DNA from: Mesorhizobium metallidurans STM 2683
GTDB lineage: Bacteria; Pseudomonadota; Alphaproteobacteria; Rhizobiales; Rhizobiaceae
Assembly: GCF_000350085.1 (NCBI RefSeq)
Contig: NZ_CAUM01000117.1
Coordinates: forward strand, 1 to 64,000
Length of the DNA stretch: 64,000 nucleotides
Direction of reading: 5' to 3'
In this document: positions 1-8,978 of the stretch, piece by piece
Layout: each line of letters opens with the position of its first letter
How positions within the stretch are numbered: the first letter of the stretch is position 1
Notes under the pieces: generated by a model
What the model saw: only the letters and a program-made list of their open reading frames with translations
What the model was told of the DNA's origin: nothing
Database searches by the model: none
Made by a program: the position numbers and the translations under genes

Positions 1-23
1 CCACTAGTCGACTTGGCGCAGCC

Positions 24-995
24 TCAGATCGTTGCCGAGACGTGCCGTTCGCGGCCGTAGAGTGAGACCAGCAGCACGATGGTGAAGCCAAGCGCGGCCT
101 GCACCGCCGAGGGCTGGAAGCCGAGGCCGATCAGCAGCGTGTTGATTTCGGTCAGCACCAGAACGCCGGCGATCGTGCCGAGATAGCTGCCCCGGCCACC
201 AACCAGCGCCGCGCCGCCGACAACGACCGCCGCAATGGTCTGGAACAGATAGGGCTGGCCGACATCGCCATAGGCCGAACCGGTGAAGCCGAGCAGCAGC
301 ACCCCCGCCACGGCGGCGAAGAAGGCGCTTGCCGCATAGGTGACGACCCACATGCGAACCGGGTCGATCAGCGCCAGCGGTGCGGCGCCGGGATTGCTGC
401 CCAGCGCGTAGAGCCGGCGTCCATAGGGTGTTCGCTCCAGCACCAGAACGACGAATGCCGTCAGCACGACGAGACAGGGCACCAGCCACGGCACCGGCAA
501 CGGCCCGGCCGAGCCGCCGATCGACACGAAACTGGAAACGGCTTGCGGCGCGGAGCCTGACGGAAAGCCCGCTGTCCACAACAGCACCAGCCCTTGCACG
601 ACCATGCCGATGCCGAGCGTGACGATAAGCGGCTGGATGTCGAGGCTGCGCGAGATCAGCCCGTTAAGTCCGCCGATAATGATCGCCAGCACCCCGACGA
701 GGCCGCAGACGAGAAAAAAGTTCCAGCCGTCGCCATAGAGCTGCGCCGCGACGACATTGGCGAAGCCGATGACGAAGGGAATGGACAGGTCGATGCCGCC
801 CATGATCACGACCAGCGTCTGCCCGATCGAGGCGACGGCAAGCAGCGAGGCGAGCACCAGCATGGCGCGTACGGCAAACGGCGTCGAGTAGCCCGAAATG
901 AGAGCGGTGCCGACCGCGTGCAGAAGGGCGGCGACGCAGAAAGCACCGATGACACGGGCGTTGGTGGTGGCAAACAGGTTTCGGCCAAAGCTCAT
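24..995 (-). CDS. Ribose-type (CUT2) sugar ABC importer, permease 2
   Basis: Inner-membrane subunit of a sugar importer. The 323-residue product is almost wholly hydrophobic, with about eight to ten membrane segments and the glycine-rich stretch VVVGGAALVGGRGSYLGT that RbsC-like permeases carry near the C-terminus. I start it at the ATG that overlaps the stop of the preceding permease (ATGA, 992-995); the frame is open much further upstream but there it only shadows that gene. It is the last gene of a minus-strand operon of binding protein, two ATPase halves and two permeases. The substrate cannot be read from sequence; a sugar or polyol is inferred from the family. Confidence 0.9.
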   Translation of the reverse strand: MSFGRNLFATTNARVIGAFCVAALLHAVGTALISGYSTPFAVRAMLVLASLLAVASIGQTLVVIMGGIDLSIPFVIGFANVVAAQLYGDGWNFFLVCGLVGVLAIIIGGLNGLISRSLDIQPLIVTLGIGMVVQGLVLLWTAGFPSGSAPQAVSSFVSIGGSAGPLPVPWLVPCLVVLTAFVVLVLERTPYGRRLYALGSNPGAAPLALIDPVRMWVVTYAASAFFAAVAGVLLLGFTGSAYGDVGQPYLFQTIAAVVVGGAALVGGRGSYLGTIAGVLVLTEINTLLIGLGFQPSAVQAALGFTIVLLVSLYGRERHVSATI

Positions 996-1945
996 GTCGG
1001 CCTCCTGTTGGCTAGACGTTCCTGCAACGCCGTCAGCATCACGGCCAGCACCAGTATCGCGCCATAGGCGATCTGCAGGACGAAGGTCGAGACATTGAAT
1101 GTCGTCAGCACGCTTTGCAGGAGGAAGATGTCGATGGCGCCGATCGCCGCGCCCGCCACACCGCCACGGCCGCCGGCCAGGCTGACGCCGCCGAGAGCGA
1201 CGGCGGCAATCGCGATCAGCGTGTAGGTCGGTCCGATATTGGGATCGGCGGAGCCGATCAGTGCGGTCAGCATCAGCCCGGCGCATCCACCAAGAATGCC
1301 GGTCATGACATAGGCGATGAAGCGCACGCGCGTGACGTCGACACCGGCGGTGTAAGCGGCGCGGTCGTCGCTGCCGACCGCCATGAGTTGATCGTAATAA
1401 GGGGTGCGCCGCACCAGCCACCAGGCAATGAACATTGCCGCCAGCGGCAGCATCGACAGCGGGCCGGACAAAGCCTTGAGCCAGGCCGGTGCGGGACCGA
1501 TCGGCGCCGGCAGGATTGTCAGCGTGACGCCGGTGAGGATCAGATAGGTGCCAAGCGTGGCGACGATCGGCTGGATGCGCACGATCGTCGCCAGAAAGCC
1601 GTTCGCCGCACCGACCAGCGCGCCGACGAGCAGCGCGGCAGGCACGAGGATCAGGGGCGAGGAGATGCCGGCTCCAAGGAAAAGCACCTGGATCACCACG
1701 GCGTTGACGAAACCCATCAGCGGCCCGACCGAGATGTCGATGCCGCCACGGCCGGCAAGGATCACCGGCGTCGAGGCGATGGCCGCGCCGATCAAGGGCG
1801 CGGCCAGTCCGATCAGCGCGCCCCACGACCCCGGCTGGAACCGCGCCGGACCGAGGGTGAGATTGACCGCAAGCAGGATGACCAGCAGCACCGCGGCGAA
1901 GCCGACGCTTCGCCAGAGAGCCGGGAAGCGTTTGGTCAGGCTCAT
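992..1945 (-). CDS. Ribose-type (CUT2) sugar ABC importer, permease 1
   Basis: Second inner-membrane permease of the same importer, 317 residues, with multiple hydrophobic segments and the family block [18 protein letters not shown] in the C-terminal third. It differs clearly from its downstream neighbour, so the channel is probably a heterodimer. The start overlaps the upstream ATPase-half gene by four bases (1942-1945) and the stop overlaps the next permease by four, which implies tight translational coupling. Family assignment is strong (BPD_transp_2); the substrate is unknown. Confidence 0.9.
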   Translation of the reverse strand: MSLTKRFPALWRSVGFAAVLLVILLAVNLTLGPARFQPGSWGALIGLAAPLIGAAIASTPVILAGRGGIDISVGPLMGFVNAVVIQVLFLGAGISSPLILVPAALLVGALVGAANGFLATIVRIQPIVATLGTYLILTGVTLTILPAPIGPAPAWLKALSGPLSMLPLAAMFIAWWLVRRTPYYDQLMAVGSDDRAAYTAGVDVTRVRFIAYVMTGILGGCAGLMLTALIGSADPNIGPTYTLIAIAAVALGGVSLAGGRGGVAGAAIGAIDIFLLQSVLTTFNVSTFVLQIAYGAILVLAVMLTALQERLANRRPT

Positions 1946-2730
1946 GCCGCACGTCCGAACATGGCTGATATAACGGTGTCGGTGGTCAGCGCCTGGCCGG
2001 CAATCTCAGCGGCGACCTCGTTCTCGCGAAACACCAGCACGCGATGGCACAGGAGAAGAATCTCCTCGATCTCGCTGGAAAGGATGACAAGTCCCATGCC
2101 GTCGGACGCCAGGCCCCGAAAGACGTCGTAGAGCACGTGCCGTGTTGCGACATCGACGCCACGTGTCGGGTCGTTGAGCAGCAGGATCGCGGGTTCCAGA
2201 GCCAGTGCTCGTGCCAGCAGCACCTTCTGCTGGTTGCCGCCCGACAGTGTGGTGATCGGCGCATCGGGCCGGGGCGCCACGATCGACAGTTTCTCCCGGT
2301 AGATGTCGTAGCGCGCCCTTCGTGCCGCCGGACTGATCAGGCCGAGGCGCGTATCGCGAGACAGCGTCGAGACGGCGAAATTGTCGAGCACCGACTGGGT
2401 CGGGAAAATGCCGTTCGCCCGCCTGTCGCGCGGCAGGTAGGCGATGCCGCTGGAGACGGCCTTGCGGAACCCGGTGATCTTGCCGCCTCCGCCGGGCAGG
2501 TCGAGCACGATCGAGCCGCCAAGCGGTGGCGCAAGGCCGGCGAGCATCTTGAGGAACAGCTCCTGGCCATGGCCGTCGAGGCCGGCAAGGCCGACGATCT
2601 CGCCGGGAGCAATCGCTTGGCGGATCGGACTGGCGCCGGGCGCGATGACGAGGTCGCGAATGGCGAGACCACCAAAGTCAGGGCCACGAAAGTCGGGGCC
2701 ACCAAAGTCAGGGACGTGGCGATCAGCCAT
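1942..2730 (-). CDS. Sugar ABC ATPase, C-terminal-type NBD encoded as a separate gene
   Basis: This 262-residue protein matches only the second nucleotide-binding domain of RbsA/XylG-type ATPases: a degenerate Walker A (GLDGHGQEL), an intact signature (LSGGNQQK) and a Walker B with [10 protein letters not shown], in which the catalytic Glu is replaced by Asp/Asn as usual for this half. The partner half is the next gene upstream and overlaps it by eight bases (2723-2730). I chose ATG 2730, preceded by a GGAG about eight bases away; the frame is open to 2796. The first 20 residues hold a [15 protein letters not shown] repeat. Together the halves equal one normal ~510-residue RbsA, so it is split at its natural linker. 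Confidence 0.85.
   Translation of the reverse strand: MADRHVPDFGGPDFRGPDFGGLAIRDLVIAPGASPIRQAIAPGEIVGLAGLDGHGQELFLKMLAGLAPPLGGSIVLDLPGGGGKITGFRKAVSSGIAYLPRDRRANGIFPTQSVLDNFAVSTLSRDTRLGLISPAARRARYDIYREKLSIVAPRPDAPITTLSGGNQQKVLLARALALEPAILLLNDPTRGVDVATRHVLYDVFRGLASDGMGLVILSSEIEEILLLCHRVLVFRENEVAAEIAGQALTTDTVISAMFGRAA
2665..2709 (-). repeat. Three 15-bp tandem repeats in the ATPase linker
   Basis: Three in-frame 15-bp units (2695-2709, 2680-2694, 2665-2679 in coding order) encode [10 protein letters not shown] and DFGGL near the N-terminus of the second ATPase-half gene. They fall where a full-length RbsA would have its inter-domain linker. Confidence 0.85.
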
Positions 2731-3460
2731 GCGCCAGCTCCGCCGCGGTGCGTGGCGCCATTGCCTTGAGAAGTTCAGCCGGTGACGAGGCGCCACGCTC
2801 TTCGGTACGCACCACGCGGCCCCCGCGCAGGATCGAAATACGATCCGACAGCGACATCACTTCATCCATGCGATGCGTGATGAACAGGATGAGGCAGCCT
2901 TCGCCGGCAAGGGCGCGCATCAGCGAAAAGACGGACTCGCGGTCGGCGAAGTCGAGCGCGGCGGTAACCTCGTCGAGAATGAGGATTTTTGGGTTGCGCA
3001 CGATCGCGCGGGCGAGAACGACCAATTGCTGCGCGGCAAGCGGCAACAGGCCGGCTTGTACGTCAAGGGGAACGTCGGTGACCGCGAAACGCTTCAGCGC
3101 CAGCGCTGCCCTGTCGCGGCGCTCGTTGCGGGCAACGGTGCGCCGGACCAGTCCGTCGAGACCAAGCAGGATGTTGTCCGTCACGCTGCGATCCGGTGCG
3201 ATCAGCACCTCCTGGAAGACCGTCGCGAAACCTTGCGGCTGGAAGGCAGAGGGGTTGGTGCCGGAGAACGGCTTGCCGTGCAGCAGGATCGCGCCACTGT
3301 CCGGCTGGACGATGCCGGACAGGAGCTTGACCATCGTGCTCTTGCCCGAACCGTTCTCACCCAGAATGGTGTGGATCGTCCCCGACCGGAACTCGATCGA
3401 GGCATCGGCAAGAGCGATCGTCTCGCCATAGCGTTTGGAGATGTTTCGGATTTCAAGCAT
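2723..3460 (-). CDS. Sugar ABC ATPase, N-terminal-type NBD encoded as a separate gene
   Basis: Catalytically competent first half of a split ribose-type ATPase, 245 residues. It shows Walker [10 protein letters not shown], Walker [13 protein letters not shown] with the catalytic Glu, and the H-loop FITHRMDEV; the signature is degenerate (LPLAAQQLV), as is common in N-terminal RbsA domains. I start at ATG 3460 (MLEIRN, the usual family beginning); a TTG at 3481 would add seven residues. The gene ends where a normal RbsA would run into its linker, and the second half begins eight bases before the stop. It would pair with that half to drive the two permeases. Confidence 0.88.
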   Translation of the reverse strand: MLEIRNISKRYGETIALADASIEFRSGTIHTILGENGSGKSTMVKLLSGIVQPDSGAILLHGKPFSGTNPSAFQPQGFATVFQEVLIAPDRSVTDNILLGLDGLVRRTVARNERRDRAALALKRFAVTDVPLDVQAGLLPLAAQQLVVLARAIVRNPKILILDEVTAALDFADRESVFSLMRALAGEGCLILFITHRMDEVMSLSDRISILRGGRVVRTEERGASSPAELLKAMAPRTAAELAHG

Positions 3461-3479
3461 ATCGCGTTTCAATGATGGC

Positions 3480-3507
3480 AAGCCGGCTCCCAGAAAGAAG
3501 CCGGCTT
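3480..3507 (-). other. Hairpin between binding-protein and ATPase genes
   Basis: Perfect 9-bp inverted repeat (AAGCCGGCT at 3480-3488 and AGCCGGCTT at 3499-3507) with a 10-base loop, 25 bases after the binding-protein stop and before the ATPase start. There is no T-run, so it looks like an mRNA-stabilising or partly terminating stem rather than a full terminator. Confidence 0.65.
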
Positions 3508-3532
3508 GTCGAAACCTTATTTCGCGCAGGCG

Positions 3533-4720
3533 TCACTTTGCACAGGCATCTGGCACCTTCGAATAATCCCAGCCCTTGGTTGGCGCCGGGTTCGAGAAAT
3601 AGGCGTCGAGCCATTCTTCCGGCATCGGGTCCGTCGGCGGCACCGGGAAAATCGACACCGCATCCGTCGTCATGCAGTCCTTGTACCACGCACCGAGATC
3701 GGCGCTGTGAACAGGCGGGATCGGGATCAGCAGCGTGTTCAGCTTCGGCTTCTGGCCGTCGAGCATGCGTTCGCCGACGCGGAACAGCGTCTCGGCGGTC
3801 CAGTGCGGCAGCACGGCATGGCCTTCGAAGCGGTACTTGTCGGGATTGGCCTTCCAATAGCCCAGCGCATCGCCGGTAATCGAGCCGGTGATCAGCGGCG
3901 CCGGCCGTCCGGCCTCGGCGAAGGCTTCGGCAACGACGCGGCTTTCGCTGCCTGTCGTCCACACCGCGTCGATCGGCGCTGGATTGGTGGCGATCGCCTG
4001 CAGCACCACGGTCTTGGTGACGTTGGCCGTCCAGTTGCCGTTGACGTTGCGCGAGATCTTCAGCTTCGGATTTTCGGCCAGCGCCTTGTCAGCGCCCTGG
4101 CGCTCCTGGACCACGATCGGGTGGCCGGCGATGCCTTCGACCAAAAGGATGCTGGCACCGTCCGGCTGGGCCTTGCCGATCGCCGTCATCATGTCATAGC
4201 CCCAGCGCGCATAGTTGGAATCGACATTGATCGCGTTCGGGCTGGTCACCGAACCGGCCGCCGTGATGAACGGGATGCCGGCCTTGGCGGCCGCGTCGAT
4301 GGCATCGTCCAGCGCCGTCGCCGAACCCGGGATCGACGTGATGATCGAGCACTTCTTGTCGATGAAGGCGCGGATCTGGTTGATCTGCTGGCTGGCGTCA
4401 TTGTTGGAATCGGAAACTTCGAAGCTGGAGACGGTGCCGTCGGCGATCAGCCCGTCGACAAGACGCTTCAACTCCTTGGTCACCGTGACCCGCCACGGGT
4501 TGCCTTGGTAGGATTCCGAATGACACCACTTCCATGGCTTCGGCGGCGGCATGAAATTGTCCCAGGCCGAAGGCAGTACCTTCTGCGGCGCGCCGTCATA
4601 TTGCGCCTTGAGTTCGGCCGGCAGCCCGCCGATGACGCCTTGCACGTCCTGCGCCAGGGCAGTCGTTGCAATCGAGGCAAGGGCGGTTGCGGCCAGCATG
4701 CCGCGGATCATTCCTGTCAT
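3533..4720 (-). CDS. Periplasmic sugar-binding protein of ribose-type ABC importer
   Basis: Exported ligand-binding subunit of the importer encoded just downstream. The 395-residue protein starts with a Sec signal peptide (TALASIATTALAQ, cleavage near residue 24) and then reads as a periplasmic-binding-protein type 1 fold (TorT/RbsB-like), with the hinge-type stretch VEGIAGHPIVVQERQGAD and a C-terminal lobe around HWTAETLFRVGERML. ATG 4720 has a strong GGAGGAG six bases upstream; the upstream in-frame ATG that overlaps this site is less likely. It is somewhat long for RbsB (about 300). A hairpin follows the stop, consistent with higher dosage of this subunit than of the membrane parts. Confidence 0.9.
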   Translation of the reverse strand: MTGMIRGMLAATALASIATTALAQDVQGVIGGLPAELKAQYDGAPQKVLPSAWDNFMPPPKPWKWCHSESYQGNPWRVTVTKELKRLVDGLIADGTVSSFEVSDSNNDASQQINQIRAFIDKKCSIITSIPGSATALDDAIDAAAKAGIPFITAAGSVTSPNAINVDSNYARWGYDMMTAIGKAQPDGASILLVEGIAGHPIVVQERQGADKALAENPKLKISRNVNGNWTANVTKTVVLQAIATNPAPIDAVWTTGSESRVVAEAFAEAGRPAPLITGSITGDALGYWKANPDKYRFEGHAVLPHWTAETLFRVGERMLDGQKPKLNTLLIPIPPVHSADLGAWYKDCMTTDAVSIFPVPPTDPMPEEWLDAYFSNPAPTKGWDYSKVPDACAK

Positions 4721-4745
4721 CTTTTTCTCCTCCATTCGGTTTCGT

Positions 4746-5915
4746 TCAGGCTCCTCCACCGGCAGCGCCGGACGCCTGCGCCGGAACACTGTCCCGAAAC
4801 AAGCGATTGAGATCGGCAACGACCCGGGCGGCTTGGCGCCCGGAGGTCATGCCGGAAATGATGTAGTTGGATGCCGCCTGCTGGAACGCCATGTAGCCGT
4901 CATGGCGCGGCCGCACCCATGCGCCTTCCAGCGTCGAGCGCGTATCCCTGTAGAAATTGCCGGTCGCGGCGTTGACGGTTCGGTCCTCCCACGCCGCCGC
5001 ATGGCCGGGCTGGCCACCCGAGGCGGCATAGGCCCCGCGCTGGACTTCGCCGCTGGCGACCCAATAGGCGAAATCGATTGCGGCATCCTTCGCCCTGGAG
5101 AAGGCAGAGACCGCTATGCCCGTGCCGCCAAGCGCCGAGCCCATCGGACCACCAGAACCGACCAGCGGAATGTCGGCAAATGCCAGCCGGTTCGCGCGGA
5201 AACCAGTCGCTGCATAGGAAACATAGCCATAGATCAGCGGTGCGCAGACGATCCTGGAACCGGCCTCCGCCATGCGTTCCGAAACGGCGATCGGATCCAT
5301 CTCGAAGCAGGCAGGATCGACCAGCGCCGCGATCTCGCGCATCGTCTCGAAGACGTTGCTGCCGGCCCCGCTATCGATGAGATCGACTGATGGATCGGTC
5401 GCGCAGGGATGGCCGAGATTGCCGGCAAGCGTGAAGAACGTCATCAGGCAATGGGGCGGGCGCAGCGGCAGCAGCACACGGCCTTGCCGGGCGAGATCGA
5501 GCACCTCGCTCCAGCGCGCGGGCGGTGCATCAAGCGCGTCCGGCCGCCAGGCCTGGACTTGGCTTGCCGCATCGATCGGAAATGCCCATTGCCGTCCCTG
5601 CCAATTGTAGCTCGGATAGGATTGGCCGACGCTGCCTGAGGCCAAGGCCGCAAGCTCCGCCTCGCGGCCGGCGACATCCAGCGGTTCGAGGCAGCGTTCC
5701 GCCGTTATCTGGCCGACATGCGGATGGTCGATGACGATCAGGTCGTAGGCCCGCGCCAGTTCCTCGACCGGGAAGGATTCGAAATCCTGCAGCGAGTGCT
5801 TGTCCCATTCGATGGCTACGCCGGTCTTCTGCTCCCAGAGGGAAGAGCAGGCGACCATGGGGTCGTAGCCGCGCGTATGGCTCCAGGTCATGCCTTTGAG
5901 CGTGCGTGTGCTCAC
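4746..5915 (-). CDS. Extracellular solute-binding-like protein without signal peptide
   Basis: A 389-residue protein with the look of an ABC substrate-binding protein family 1 member (VEELARAYDLIVIDHPHVG and a long C-terminal lobe with VASGEVQRGAYAASGGQPGH), but no hydrophobic signal peptide: the N-terminus runs directly into MTWSHTRGYDP. It therefore probably stays in the cytoplasm, or leaves by another route. The start used is a GTG overlapping the CoA-transferase stop (GTGA, 5912-5915); ATG 5891 is an alternative. It sits in the CoA-transferase/MaoC operon, so a role in sensing or handling a CoA-linked acid is possible but unproven. Confidence 0.7.
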   Translation of the reverse strand: MSTRTLKGMTWSHTRGYDPMVACSSLWEQKTGVAIEWDKHSLQDFESFPVEELARAYDLIVIDHPHVGQITAERCLEPLDVAGREAELAALASGSVGQSYPSYNWQGRQWAFPIDAASQVQAWRPDALDAPPARWSEVLDLARQGRVLLPLRPPHCLMTFFTLAGNLGHPCATDPSVDLIDSGAGSNVFETMREIAALVDPACFEMDPIAVSERMAEAGSRIVCAPLIYGYVSYAATGFRANRLAFADIPLVGSGGPMGSALGGTGIAVSAFSRAKDAAIDFAYWVASGEVQRGAYAASGGQPGHAAAWEDRTVNAATGNFYRDTRSTLEGAWVRPRHDGYMAFQQAASNYIISGMTSGRQAARVVADLNRLFRDSVPAQASGAAGGGA

Positions 5916-7072
5916 AGGCCGAACTCCTCGCGGATTTTCGTGCTGTGCTCGCCGATGCGGGGTGCCGCCCGGTCGACCTTGGCTCTGATACCGTCGACCC
6001 TTAGCGGCGAACTGGTGGTGAGGATCGAGACGTTGTCCTCACGCGTTACGGTCTGCAGCATGTCGAGCGACCGGAACCCCTCGCTTGCCAGCATTTCCGG
6101 CCAGCTCAGCACCTTGGCGCACCAGATGTCGGCCGGCTCCAGAATGGCCAGCCATTCGTCGATCGTCTTGGTGGCGATCCTTTGCGCGATGATCGCCTTG
6201 ATGTCGTCGCGCGCTGTGAACCACGATGCCGGTTTGTCGCGATAGGGCGCCAAGTCGCTAAGCGACAGCAGATCGGCGAGCTTGGGGATCGGCGTCATGG
6301 CGACGGCGAGGTAGCCGTCCTTGGCGGGGTACACGCCATAGGGCGCCGACAGATAGGCATGCGCGCTGCGGAAGCTGGAGCGCCTGGGTAGGCGGCGGCC
6401 GTCATTGAGGTGCGTGGTCAGCACTTCAAACTGGAAATCGATCAGCGCTTCCAGCAGGCTGGTTTCGATATGACTTCCCTGGCCGGTGATGCCGCGCCGC
6501 ACAAGTGCTGCCAGGATGCCTTGCGCGCAGGCAGCACCCGCCAGCATGTCGCCGATGGCGAGGCCGAACGGCACCGGTCCCTGGTCCTCGTCGCCGTTCA
6601 ACCACATCACACCGGAGCGCGCCTGCGCCAGCAGATCCTGGCCCGGCCGCTTGACCCATGGGCCATCCTCGCCATAGCCGCTGATCGAAGCATAGACCAG
6701 GCGCGGGTTAAGCTTGCGGACGGACTCATAGTCCAGGCCGAGCCGCTCGATGACGCCCGGTCGGAAGTTCTGGATCAGCACGTCGGCCTTGGCCAGAAGG
6801 CCGCGCAGTACCTTGAGATCGGCCTCGTTCTTGAGGTCGATGGCGAGGCTTTCCTTGGCCCGGTTGATGGCATGGAAGATCGTGGAATCGCCACCGATCT
6901 CGGTGTCGCTGAGGTAGAGCCTGCGTGACAGGTCACCGCCATCCGGCCGCTCGATCTTGATCACGCGGGCGCCAAGATCGAGCAGCCGCAGCGAGCAATA
7001 GGGACCGGACAGGAACTGGCTCATGTCGACGACGGTGAGACCGGCAAGCGGCAATTCGGCTGCTGCCGGCAT
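5912..7072 (-). CDS. Class III CoA-transferase (CaiB/BaiF family)
   Basis: Cytoplasmic enzyme that moves CoA between carboxylic acids. The 386-residue length and motifs fit family III: an N-terminal VDMSQFLSGPYCSLRLLDLGA, the KIERPDGGD loop and the catalytic Asp in AIGDMLAGA (Asp175). It is followed by a GTGA overlap with the binding-protein-like gene and preceded two bases upstream by a MaoC-fold hydratase. The pair would activate an organic acid as its CoA ester and hydrate or dehydrate it. The actual acid is unknown; given the sugar importers on both sides, a sugar-derived or hydroxy acid is a reasonable inference. Confidence 0.9.
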   Translation of the reverse strand: MPAAAELPLAGLTVVDMSQFLSGPYCSLRLLDLGARVIKIERPDGGDLSRRLYLSDTEIGGDSTIFHAINRAKESLAIDLKNEADLKVLRGLLAKADVLIQNFRPGVIERLGLDYESVRKLNPRLVYASISGYGEDGPWVKRPGQDLLAQARSGVMWLNGDEDQGPVPFGLAIGDMLAGAACAQGILAALVRRGITGQGSHIETSLLEALIDFQFEVLTTHLNDGRRLPRRSSFRSAHAYLSAPYGVYPAKDGYLAVAMTPIPKLADLLSLSDLAPYRDKPASWFTARDDIKAIIAQRIATKTIDEWLAILEPADIWCAKVLSWPEMLASEGFRSLDMLQTVTREDNVSILTTSSPLRVDGIRAKVDRAAPRIGEHSTKIREEFGL

Positions 7073-7074
7073 TG

Positions 7075-7626
7075 TTATTTCTCCGTCTTGCCGACGAAAT
7101 CGGCAGGGTTGCGGTACTTCACCGTCTGCAAGTGCTCACAGTAGAGAACAAGCTCGCCTTCGCCCTTGAACACTTCATAGCTGGCGCGGATCAGCCCCAT
7201 CTCCTTGTAGCGGGGCTTCTTGTCGAGGTTGGAGCGGATCGAATAGATCGTGTCACCAATGAAGACAGGCTTTATGAAGCGAAGCTTGTCGTAGCCATAG
7301 GAAAAGGCGTTGACGCAATTGGTGGCGACCAGCCCCAGCCCGGCCGAGAAGACAAAGGCGCCAGCGATCAGCCGCTTGCCGAAAATGCCTTCGCTCTCGG
7401 CAAACATCTGGTCCTGCACATAAGGGTGGATATCGAGCACCAGCGTGTTGAAGAGGTGGCTGTCGCCTTCCGCCATCGTGCGGCGCAACGAGCGGATTTT
7501 CTGCCCTACCGGCCAGTCCTCATAAAACCAGTTCTCCGCATTCCACACCGGCAGCGCGGCGTGATCCCCGGGCATGTTGGCAGGATGCGTCGAGGCGACA
7601 CCGACAGTTGGCGCAAAGTCGTTCAT
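7075..7626 (-). CDS. MaoC-family (hot-dog fold) enoyl/acyl-CoA hydratase
   Basis: A 183-residue single hot-dog domain with the family's C-terminal strand pattern [19 protein letters not shown] and a central helix region ([12 protein letters not shown]). The usual hydratase signature D-x4-H is only partly seen ([10 protein letters not shown]), so the exact chemistry is uncertain. It probably adds or removes water on the CoA ester made by the adjacent CoA-transferase. Its ATG (7624-7626) overlaps the stop of a possible 24-codon upstream ORF, suggesting coupled translation. The promoter region lies between it and the divergent lactonase gene. Confidence 0.82.
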   Translation of the reverse strand: MNDFAPTVGVASTHPANMPGDHAALPVWNAENWFYEDWPVGQKIRSLRRTMAEGDSHLFNTLVLDIHPYVQDQMFAESEGIFGKRLIAGAFVFSAGLGLVATNCVNAFSYGYDKLRFIKPVFIGDTIYSIRSNLDKKPRYKEMGLIRASYEVFKGEGELVLYCEHLQTVKYRNPADFVGKTEK

Positions 7627-7697
7627 GCCCGGCTCCGCCAGCCCTGGGCGCGAAGCCGCACAACCGCTTGAACATGCAGCAATGCGTCGAAAAGCAC
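7623..7697 (-). CDS. Possible 24-residue leader peptide coupled to the MaoC gene
   Basis: GTG at 7697 lies about five bases after a strong GGAGGAG and opens a 24-codon frame that ends in TGA overlapping the MaoC ATG (ATGA). The product (starting [13 protein letters not shown]) has no family I recognise. It could be a true leader peptide, a decayed gene remnant, or a start misread; the strong ribosome binding site is the main support. Confidence 0.4.
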   Translation of the reverse strand: MLFDALLHVQAVVRLRAQGWRSRA

Positions 7698-7825
7698 GAC
7701 GTCTCCTCCGGTCAATCTTCTTTTGTAAATAGTATTTTCACATATGGGGTTGCGTTGCAAGCGTGAACAGGCGAAATTTTGGCTGTTCCCGCGCGCCGAA
7801 GCGCTGGCGGGGCAGGGAGGAAATC
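7698..7825. promoter_or_regulatory. Divergent promoter region between CoA-transferase operon and lactonase
   Basis: AT-rich spacer between two divergent units. It holds an imperfect inverted repeat (TGTAAATA and TATTTTCACA, about 7724-7742) suited to a regulator such as the GntR protein encoded nearby. AGGGAGGAA just before 7826 is the ribosome binding site of the lactonase gene. Exact -10 and -35 boxes are unclear to me. Confidence 0.45.
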
Positions 7826-8923
7826 ATGCGCAATGCCTGTCTGGTCTTCATCGGCAGCCTGAACCGTGAGGCGCCGTATTTTCAGGGCGCGCGCGGTGTC
7901 GGCCTCAGCGTCCACGGCTTCAACGAAGAGACGCTGGAAACGCGAAAACTGGCCGAGACCAATGACATCGACAATCCGACGTTCCTGTCGGTGACCCCCG
8001 ACGGCGCACGCATCTACGCCAACTCGGAAGTCTTCACCTGGCGGGAAGGAACGGTCTCCGCCTACAGCTTTGACCGCGCGACGGCTACGCTAAGCTATCT
8101 GAACAAGCAGCCTTCGCTGGGCAGCATCACCGCCCACAACGCCATCACCCGCGACGGGACGAAGCTTTTGGTGGCGAATTACGGCATGGGCGAGGGTGGA
8201 CCGGATCGGGCGGTGGCGGTCTATGGTTTTGAGGAGAACGGCGCACTGTCGGCGCCGCTGGCCAGCGTATCGCATACCGGCACGGGTCCGAATCTGGCGC
8301 GGCAGGAGCGGTCCCATGCCCACAGCGTAACCGAAACCATTGGCGGTGGAACAGTGGTCGTCGCGGACCTCGGCATCGACCGGCTGGTCTCCTACCATAT
8401 CGAGCCGGATGGGAGGCTGAGCAAGCTCGCCGAGTCCGCCCTGCCGCCGGGCGCCGGCCCACGCCATCTTGCCTTGCATCCCAATGGACGGTTCGTCTTC
8501 GTCATGAACGAGCTGGACTCGACCATCGTTTCGATGGCGCTGGATGAGGACACTGGCAAGCTCTCGATCATCGACGCCAAGCCGGCGGTGCCGGCCGAGG
8601 CGCGCGACAGCAACCATTGCGCCGATATCCAGATCGCGCCGGACGGCCGTTTTGTCTATGGCTCCAACCGTGGTCACGACAGCATCGTCATCATGGCGGT
8701 CGACCAGCAGACAGGAGCATTGAGCCTTGTCGATTATGTCCCTTGTGGTGGTTCAACGCCACGCAATCTTGCGCTGACCCCGTCCGGCGGCCATCTCTTC
8801 TCAGCCAACCAGAATGCCGACCGCATTTCGATCTTCGCACGCGGCGCCGACAGTGGCATGCTGACCGACACTGGACGGGCTATCGAGATCGGCACACCGA
8901 TGTGTGTGAAGATGGTGCGTTGA
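7826..8923 (+). CDS. Beta-propeller lactonase (6-phosphogluconolactonase/YbhE-like family)
   Basis: A 365-residue seven-bladed propeller of the lactonase family (PF10282 type). Repeating blades are visible, for example PDGARIYANSEVF, PNGRFVFVMNELDSTI, PDGRFVYGSNRGHDSI and PSGGHLFSANQNADRISIF. Such enzymes open sugar lactones to aldonates. ATG 7826 follows AGGGAGGAAATC and is preferred to an in-frame ATG at 7763. It is transcribed divergently from the CoA-transferase operon and convergently with the GntR gene. With the SMP-30 lactonase at 17642 it gives this region two lactone hydrolases; no signal peptide is seen, so it is cytoplasmic. Confidence 0.85.
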   Translation: MRNACLVFIGSLNREAPYFQGARGVGLSVHGFNEETLETRKLAETNDIDNPTFLSVTPDGARIYANSEVFTWREGTVSAYSFDRATATLSYLNKQPSLGSITAHNAITRDGTKLLVANYGMGEGGPDRAVAVYGFEENGALSAPLASVSHTGTGPNLARQERSHAHSVTETIGGGTVVVADLGIDRLVSYHIEPDGRLSKLAESALPPGAGPRHLALHPNGRFVFVMNELDSTIVSMALDEDTGKLSIIDAKPAVPAEARDSNHCADIQIAPDGRFVYGSNRGHDSIVIMAVDQQTGALSLVDYVPCGGSTPRNLALTPSGGHLFSANQNADRISIFARGADSGMLTDTGRAIEIGTPMCVKMVR

Positions 8924-8978
8924 GGTGTTTTCTGCGCTACTCGACGGCGTCGGCTGGGCACCTGAGAGATCCAAATCC

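Noticed and set aside
4-30. ACTAGTCGAC near the left edge looking like cloning sites
   Set aside because: SpeI/SalI-like sequence by chance is plausible, and the flanking bases read on naturally after the permease stop; no vector sequence is seen.
1115-2131. 338-codon open frame on the plus strand
   Set aside because: Opposite to a permease and an ATPase half with clear family motifs; composition (Asp, Arg, Gln rich) is typical of antisense frames.
1942-2796. Longer version of the second ATPase half starting at 2796
   Set aside because: Would add 22 residues of antisense-like Arg-rich sequence and overlap the partner gene by 74 bases; ATG 2730 has a ribosome binding site.
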